34,470 nt of DNA from Sphingomonas sp. PAMC 26621 (GTDB taxonomy: Bacteria > Pseudomonadota > Alphaproteobacteria > Sphingomonadales > Sphingomonadaceae), in contig NZ_AIDW01000039.1 in assembly GCF_000251145.1 (NCBI RefSeq), positions 1 to 34,470 of the forward strand, in the 5' to 3' direction. The position numbers and the translations under genes were made by a program. The notes under the pieces were generated by a model. That model made no database searches, was not told the origin of the DNA, and saw only the letters and a program-made list of their open reading frames with translations. Shown here one piece after another: positions 30,421 to 34,470 of the stretch (the stretch's first letter is position 1; every line of letters begins with the position of its first letter).

Positions 30421-30749
30421 AGAAGACCCTGTTCGCGCTCGCCATCCTTGCAGGCCTGACGACGAACCCGGCATTGGCGCAGTCGAGCGCTTCCATGCCG
30501 GGCATGCCGATGAAGGGGGCCGTAAAGTCCGGTCGCGGCAGCGGCGTTGTAACCGCGATCGATTTAAAGACCGCCAAGATAACGATCCAGCACGGGCCGA
30601 TTGCGGCCTTGGGTTGGCCGGCGATGACGATGGCGTTCGTGGCAACCCCTCCGGCACTGATAAAGGGCGTGAAAGTCGGACAGCGGATCGATTTCTCAAT
30701 GAGGATGCGCGGCTCGACTGCCGAGGTAACGGCTATTCATACCCGCTGA
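30417..30749 (+). CDS. cusF: CusF-like periplasmic copper chaperone
   Basis: The 110-residue protein has a signal peptide (1-21, ending PALAQ), a short Met-rich linker (MPGMPMKG) and a CusF OB-fold (GSGVVTAIDLKTAKITIQHG). The Cu(I) site residues H59, W67, M70 and M72 have exactly the 8-3-2 spacing of CusF (H36, W44, M47, M49), including the Trp that caps the metal. It delivers Cu(I) to CusB. Its ATG overlaps the cusA stop (ATGA), completing a cusC-B-A-F operon. No clear terminator follows; only a weak TGGGC-AAAA-GCCCA hairpin is seen near 30855. Confidence 0.94.
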   Translation: MKKTLFALAILAGLTTNPALAQSSASMPGMPMKGAVKSGRGSGVVTAIDLKTAKITIQHGPIAALGWPAMTMAFVATPPALIKGVKVGQRIDFSMRMRGSTAEVTAIHTR

Positions 30750-30944
30750 TGCCGAGCCGCATGCTCAGGACCCGTCCGACGAAGATGGCAGACATATCAA
30801 GGCGTCGAAGGCGAGCCGTGGAGCAGGTCTTCGATCCGACCCTTGATCGGCTTTGCTGGTGGGCAAAAGCCCAGGCCCGGTAACCGACCGTTCCTTTCGT
30901 CGCGGAGCGTTCGTGGCGAGCCCCAGCGAACGCACGCGTCTTAC

Positions 30945-31082
30945 TTAGGCGCAGTCTTTAGTTTCGGCCCAAACCTGAGCCGTTTGTTGAACTGGGTCGC
31001 ATGGACTGCTCAGGGGCGGCGTATAGGAAAGGTCGTAGTCGTTCAGCGCTTCGACCGTTGCGCCGTGGAACAGGGCGATATC
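30945..31082 (-). pseudogene. C-terminal remnant of a pyridine-nucleotide-disulfide oxidoreductase
   Basis: About 46 codons read DIALFHGATVEALNDYDLSY, TPPLSSPCDPVQQTAQVWAE. The DLSYTPPLSSPxDPVQ stretch is the C-terminal dimerisation end of FAD/NAD(P)H oxidoreductases of the CoA-disulfide reductase/NADH oxidase type. The FAD and NAD domains are absent; upstream sequence to 31241 in this frame is not family-like. It is a decayed 3' fragment next to the copper operon. Confidence 0.5.
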
Positions 31083-31241
31083 CGAGCACGCAAGGCATCT
31101 CTGTTGGAGTTCTAGGCGATCATCATTGCGCGCAGCGACAGCTAGGTTCGTCAATGCAGTAGATTCCGAGAAGGCGCGCCTTGGCGGGCCGCGCTCTATC
31201 TCCGCTCTGCTCCGACCGAGCCGCTTTGCGTCTCGTCCCAT

Positions 31242-31655
31242 GCGAGCGACGATCGCTCGCGCGCGCAGGCTGACGCCCGCGATGATGGAGAACGCGGATC
31301 AGCGGAGTGCATACTGCGTCTTCTGGTGAAGACGACAGGGTGCGCGCATCGTCGTGACCGCGTGACACTCTCGCTCTGCCCGGGGGGTGCGGCAGCGGCT
31401 GGCCCCCAGGCCCGCGCGCACGCCGCCGCACCGGCCGGTCGCCGCAAGGGTGCGTTGCTCGTGGGCGCCGTGCTGGCGCGCCGCGGTGATGGACGCCGGC
31501 GTCGCCGGCGAGATCCGTTCGCTTGGTCGGGGAAAGCGGCGCGCCGCCCCCTCTCCCCGGCAACGACAATCAGGCGGGCCGTGGCTCCCTCGCTTTGCTC
31601 AGTGCGCCCGCACCACCCCGTCAGATTCTCGCTGCCCCCCTCGTCCCCGGCTGTT
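31242..31655. other. GC-rich stretch without a recognisable gene
   Basis: Several long open frames exist here because GC is very high, but all read as Arg/Ala/Pro-rich low-complexity sequence with no motif or ribosome site. The rightward frame at 31326 joins the DUF932 remnant in frame, but its first 110 residues do not resemble that family. Part of 31083-31241 is also unexplained. Confidence 0.45.
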
Positions 31656-32270
31656 CGCCACGAAGTCAGGGCTGATGACGGGGCCATCGCCTACCAGATG
31701 TTTGCCGGGATGCTGCGGTTCGTCTGCACCAACAGCATGATTGCGGGTGACCGGTTCGAGGAGGTCCGCGTCAGCCACAAGGGTAAGATCCAGGACCAGA
31801 TCATCGAGGGCGTTTTCACCGTCGCCGAGGACTTCCCCCGCCTGATCGACGCATCCGAGCAAATGAAGGAAACTCGCCTGTCCGAACCAGAGCAGCGCGT
31901 GTTGGCAGAGGCGAGCCTTGTCGCTCGCTACGGCGAGGAGGACAGCCCAGTTCGGCCTGAACAGATCATCAGTCCCCGTCGCCGCGAGGACGTCGGGCAA
32001 AGCCTGTGGACCACGTTCAACGTCATTCAGGAAAACGTGCTGCGCGGCGGACTGTCTGGACGTCGCCAAAATGCCAACGGTCAGCTGCGTCGCAGCACGA
32101 CGCGGCCGATCAACGGCATCGATCAGGGTGTCGGAATCAATCGCGCGTTGTGGACGCTAGCCGAGGGAATGCAGCGTCTCAAAAACGGTCAATCGGCCAT
32201 CCGGGCCACCCTTCGGGGTGGCCCAAAAAATCGCGGGCGGCCCTTGGCGGGCCGCCCGGTCCTCCTGTGA
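31656..32270 (+). pseudogene. DUF932 phage/plasmid-type protein, N-terminally truncated
   Basis: The frame matches the DUF932 family only from about 31670: AIAYQMFAGMLRFVCTNSMI, VRVSHKGKIQDQIIEGVFTV, ISPRRREDVGQSLWTTFNVI, TRPINGIDQGVGINRALWTL. Full members have about 110-130 more residues upstream; here that part is replaced by unrelated GC-rich sequence. The last 25 codons (after LKNG) are made of hairpin DNA, so the original stop is probably also lost. DUF932 genes are common on plasmids and integrative elements of sphingomonads. The product is probably non-functional. Confidence 0.65.
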
Positions 32271-32301
32271 TTCAGGAGATCGATCACCCGCACCGGGTGA
32301 T
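32203..32301. repeat. Array of four adjacent hairpins, terminator-like
   Basis: Four perfect stem-loops follow each other: GGGCCACCC-TTCG-GGGTGGCCC (32203-32224), GGGCGGCCC-TTGGC-GGGCCGCCC (32235-32257), CTCCTG-TGATT-CAGGAG (32262-32278) and ATCACCCG-CAC-CGGGTGAT (32283-32301). An A6 run at 32225-32230 separates the first two; read leftwards, the second hairpin followed by TTTTTT is a textbook Rho-independent terminator for minus-strand transcription. On the plus strand the array closes the DUF932 remnant. Confidence 0.75.
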
Positions 32302-32343
32302 TCAGACAAGTCGTTAGAACAGCGCCGCCGCCATCGATAGCGT

Positions 32344-32622
32344 GTGCTCATGTGTTTCAGCATCGAGCTCGCGGCGATAGACGCCGCTCGCAATTGTCGG
32401 CGACGCTACCGCGTCGAAGCAAGCCAGGACCTGTTCGGTGTGTGGTTGGTGTCGATTAGGTTCGGTCGCCTCGGTACGCCCGGCCGAACGATCACGCACA
32501 TCGCTGCTGATGAGCACCAGGCGCGCCGACTTGTCACCGCTTGCCTGCGCGTCCGTGGGACCGCACCACGGCGGTTCGGTGTCGCTTACCTCGAGCGCAC
32601 CCGCTCGGTATCGTCGTCATGA
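32344..32622 (+). CDS. Small WGR-domain protein
   Basis: The 92-residue frame has a GTG at 32344 and an ATG at 32350 as possible starts, neither with a good ribosome site. Its core RRRYRVEASQDLFGVWLVSI, RFGRLGTPGR resembles the WGR fold (first Y.L...DLFG.W, then a WGRIG-like turn, here FGRLG), followed by DEHQARRLVTACL. WGR proteins in this size class are frequent on sphingomonad plasmids next to DUF932 genes; the domain is thought to bind nucleic acid. The motif Trp is Phe here. Its 3' end overlaps the convergent MarR-like pseudogene. Confidence 0.6.
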   Translation: MLMCFSIELAAIDAARNCRRRYRVEASQDLFGVWLVSIRFGRLGTPGRTITHIAADEHQARRLVTACLRVRGTAPRRFGVAYLERTRSVSSS

Positions 32623-32940
32623 TCGGATATTGTGTTCGACGGACCGGTCCAGCCCGCGACGGTCAAACTCGCTTCCGCCTGATCCAACCACTCGTCGATC
32701 GCCCACGCAGCGTTCCGCTGATATTGACGAAGGAACGACGCCCGTCATCGGCGTCGCCGACCTTCGAAATCAATTCATCGTCGACCAGCAAATCGACATT
32801 GCGACTGGCCGTCGTGGGCGCGACGCCGCTGGCGAGGCAAAGGCTTGAGAGATCTACGCGCCTTCCCTCGCCATCGGCGATGTAAAGATCGAGGATCATG
32901 TCTCAGGTCGGCTCGCCAAAATGCCCGGGCCGACAAGAAG
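32586..32940 (-). pseudogene. MarR-like winged-helix regulator with multiple lesions
   Basis: The open part (78 codons from ATG 32899) reads DMILDLYIADGEGRRVDLSS, LCLASGVAPTTASRNVDLLV, DDGRRSFVNISG, a winged helix of the MarR type common in sphingomonads. Just upstream, GEPT-stop-DM has TGA where the family has Trp (TGG to TGA), so codons for FGEPT belong to the gene. Downstream, after NISG, the continuation AIDEWLDQAEASLTVAGWTG is in another frame and ends at 32586. At least one nonsense and one frameshift mutation are therefore needed. The 5' end merges with the toxin relic near 32940. Confidence 0.6.
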
Positions 32941-32942
32941 CT

Positions 32943-33276
32943 CCCGGACGTAATACAAGACGGTCAGGCGACGGCAATTGCTATGGCCAGGATTATCCCC
33001 AAGGTCTTTGCAACTCGCAGCGCCTTCAACTCGGTTCCGCCTGACGAAGTCATCTCGAAAGCGAACGTCCCGCCCGCGCGAAGTCGGTCCGGCATTCTTT
33101 CATAGCCGGCTCGCCAGCAGTCATTTAGCGAGCCCGCCATCAGTAGCGCGCAGCGGCTCCTGTACGATATTGTTGGGATTTACGATCAAGATGCACCCAC
33201 TCGTCAAACGGTCGGCGAGATTTAATTCGTTGCTACCGTTTGAGCCGGCAAGGATCGAAACCTGCAAATGTCCCAT
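32943..33276 (-). pseudogene. Zeta-toxin-like kinase, decayed
   Basis: The ATG at 33276 shares one base with the stop of the upstream small gene (TAATG). The first frame reads MGHLQVSILAGSNGSNELNL, ADRLTSGCILIVNPNNIVQE and stops at 33121-33123. The next frame continues RAGYERMPDRLRAGGTFAFE, MTSSGGTELKALRVAKTLGI and stops at 32964. This follows the zeta toxin plan: P-loop (normally AGPNGxGKST), INPDxIA, then a FAFETTLSG segment. Here the P-loop Lys-Ser/Thr is lost (GSNELN) and the frame is broken near 33115, so the toxin is inactive. A third frame, LTVLYYVREL near 32943-32960, may be its continuation. Confidence 0.62.
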
Positions 33277-33512
33277 TAAAGCGAACGAATAACTTCGTCC
33301 GCGATACGGTTGTGGCGGACCAACTCACGTCCGCCGTCAGGGTATTCTTTCACAACGAGGCCGGAGGGGGTGTCTGACTCGCAGTAATAGACCGGGAACC
33401 CAGCAGAGAGATGATCGCGCACGGCAAACTCGCCATCGCGGGCGAGGCCTTCCTCTATTACCGGCCAGAGGTCGGGGGTGTGGTCCAGTACCAAGCGTGT
33501 CAGCTCGTTCAT
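33276..33512 (-). CDS. Small protein coupled to the zeta-toxin relic, probable antitoxin
   Basis: The 78-residue protein starts at ATG 33512 (a TTG at 33539 would add nine residues; GGGGTAG lies upstream of the ATG). It is acidic, soluble and intact: MNELTRLVLDHTPDLWPVIE, FPVYYCESDTPSGLVVKEYP, DGGRELVRHNRIADEVIRSL. I do not recognise a named family. Its stop overlaps the start of the zeta-like frame by one base, the arrangement of an antitoxin-toxin pair, and its size fits an antitoxin. Function is inferred from this coupling only. Confidence 0.6.
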   Translation of the reverse strand: MNELTRLVLDHTPDLWPVIEEGLARDGEFAVRDHLSAGFPVYYCESDTPSGLVVKEYPDGGRELVRHNRIADEVIRSL

Positions 33513-33990
33513 TGCGCTACCCCACGGAAGATTGTTCAAAAAGCTGGCTAGAATCTTTTGCGGCCGATCGGTGGCAGGTCAGGTGGCCATAACGCTCGAT
33601 AGCCTAACATAACCGCTCTCGCGCACAAGATTGACATTCTAACGCAGATCGCTCGCAATGCACCCTCAACACCGTTTAAACCTCCGACCGAGCCAACTGA
33701 ACGAATGTCCGTTTACGTCATCAGGCTCTCCAAAGCGGCCGGGCTGACTTCCACCCGTCGTTTCAAGGTTCGGGTGTTCCGCATACGGGAATATATCAAA
33801 CGTCACTGCGGTTGCGAGAGGCCATTACGAAGGCTTCGGACGCTCTCGGCTATCGCCTTGAGCTTCAAAAACGACCTGCCCATCGCCCACGCAACAGGTT
33901 GGCAAGCACCGGGTTCAGTATAACGCGCCGACGATCGTCTTCATCGAGATGCTCGTCCTCGTTGTGCCAACTGATACCAAGACTCTCTGA
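33513..33990. other. Unassigned stretch before the IS630 transposase
   Basis: No confident gene. Two overlapping rightward frames carry faint helix-turn-helix-like pieces (VIRLSKAAGLTSTRRF near 33712-33765 and LREAITKASDALGYRLELQK near 33810-33870), possibly one small regulator broken by a frameshift. The end of the IS630 element should lie in the last 30-60 bases, but I cannot fix its terminal repeat. Confidence 0.35.
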
Positions 33991-34470
33991 TCAGGACCGA
34001 TGGGCCCACGACCGCAGTCCGATGGACATGATGCGCCACGGCTGATCGGTGAGGCGGTTCCAGGCGAAGCAGCAATGGTCGAGGATGTCGTCGTAGGATT
34101 TGAAGATGCGGTTCGACAGCCAGTTGTCGCGCATGAACTGCCAGACGTTTTCGACCGGGTTGAGCTCGGGGCATTTTGCCGGCAGCGGCAGCAGCGTGAT
34201 GTTGGCCGGGACGATCAGCCCCGCCGAGAGATGCCAGCCTGCCTGGTCAAGTATCAGCACGGCATGGGCGCCGGGCGTCACGGCGGCGGATATCTCGGCG
34301 AGGTGCAGCGTCATCCCTTCGGTATTGCAGCGCGGGAGCACCAGGGCCGCTCCCTTGCCCTCGGCTGGGCAGATGGCGGCGTAGATGTAGGCCGAGGTGG
34401 TACGTTGGTCCTTCGGCGCTGACGGACGTGTCCCGCGCTTGGCCCAGCGCCGGGTGATGCCGTTCTTCTG
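33991..34470 (-). CDS. IS630-family transposase, C-terminal part (cut by window edge)
   Basis: The frame runs in from the right edge without interruption (159 codons) and ends at 33991. It carries the DDE nuclease core of IS630-type transposases: AYIYAAICPAEGKGAALVLP, AVLILDQAGWHLSAGL (second Asp), and LPAKCPELNPVENVWQFMRD (final Glu in PVENVW), ending WRIMSIGLRSWAHRS. The N-terminal helix-turn-helix and first Asp are outside the window. The visible part is intact, so the element may be active. Like the IS5 copy at the left edge, it is read leftwards. Confidence 0.92.
   Translation of the reverse strand, partial: QKNGITRRWAKRGTRPSAPKDQRTTSAYIYAAICPAEGKGAALVLPRCNTEGMTLHLAEISAAVTPGAHAVLILDQAGWHLSAGLIVPANITLLPLPAKCPELNPVENVWQFMRDNWLSNRIFKSYDDILDHCCFAWNRLTDQPWRIMSIGLRSWAHRS

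Noticed and set aside
1..34470. tRNA, rRNA, riboswitch or CRISPR array
   Set aside because: I looked for cloverleaf-type CCA-adjacent stems, GGTTCRA loops and regularly spaced repeats and saw none.

Overview
The window is GC-rich DNA whose gene families point to a sphingomonad-type alphaproteobacterium: PAS/HWE-HisKA_2 style kinases, a Tat-exported SorA/SorB sulfite dehydrogenase, Met-rich CopA/CopB, several DUF305 proteins and a DUF932 protein. This assignment is inference from family resemblance only. Both ends are insertion sequences (IS5-type on the left, IS630-type on the right), and both edges hold broken genes, so it looks like a metal-resistance island or plasmid segment edged by mobile and decaying DNA.

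Layout. 1-1387: end of an IS5-family element that has cut a membrane sensor-kinase gene, then a mostly empty stretch with a recombinase-like relic. 1388-6202: signalling block with a TetR regulator diverging, across a perfect 21-bp palindrome, from a hybrid PAS-PAS kinase; then a single-domain response regulator and a HisKA_2 kinase whose fused receiver is frameshifted. 6803-13752: sulfite block. A leftward operon (DUF305, frameshifted beta-propeller, sulfite oxidase) diverges from a LysR regulator, a TDT-family exporter, and the SorA molybdoenzyme with its SorB cytochrome c.

14118-30749: copper island. Leftward: copC-copD, then a P1B-type Cu ATPase and cueR. Rightward: an anti-sigma/sensor/ECF-sigma trio resembling CnrY-CnrX-CnrH, copA-copB, two DUF305 genes (one with an in-frame amber stop), a small Cys/Met-rich secreted protein, and a tightly overlapping cusC-cusB-cusA-cusF operon. 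Periplasmic copper would be bound (CopC, CusF, DUF305), oxidised (CopA), moved to the outer membrane (CopB) or expelled (CusCBA), and cytoplasmic Cu(I) pumped out by the ATPase.

The strongest new signal is a promoter motif, GAGGGG-N15-CGTA, found at identical spacing in front of copC, the cnrY-like gene, copA and a DUF305 gene, with a weaker copy before the ATPase. It is probably the recognition site of the ECF sigma factor encoded in the middle of the cluster. The sensor keeps all five metal ligands known from the Ni/Co sensor CnrX yet sits among copper genes.

30750-34470: decaying accessory DNA with an oxidoreductase remnant, a 5'-truncated DUF932 gene running into an array of hairpins, a WGR-domain protein, a MarR-like pseudogene with several lesions, a zeta-toxin-like pseudogene still coupled to an intact small upstream gene (probable antitoxin), and the IS630 transposase.
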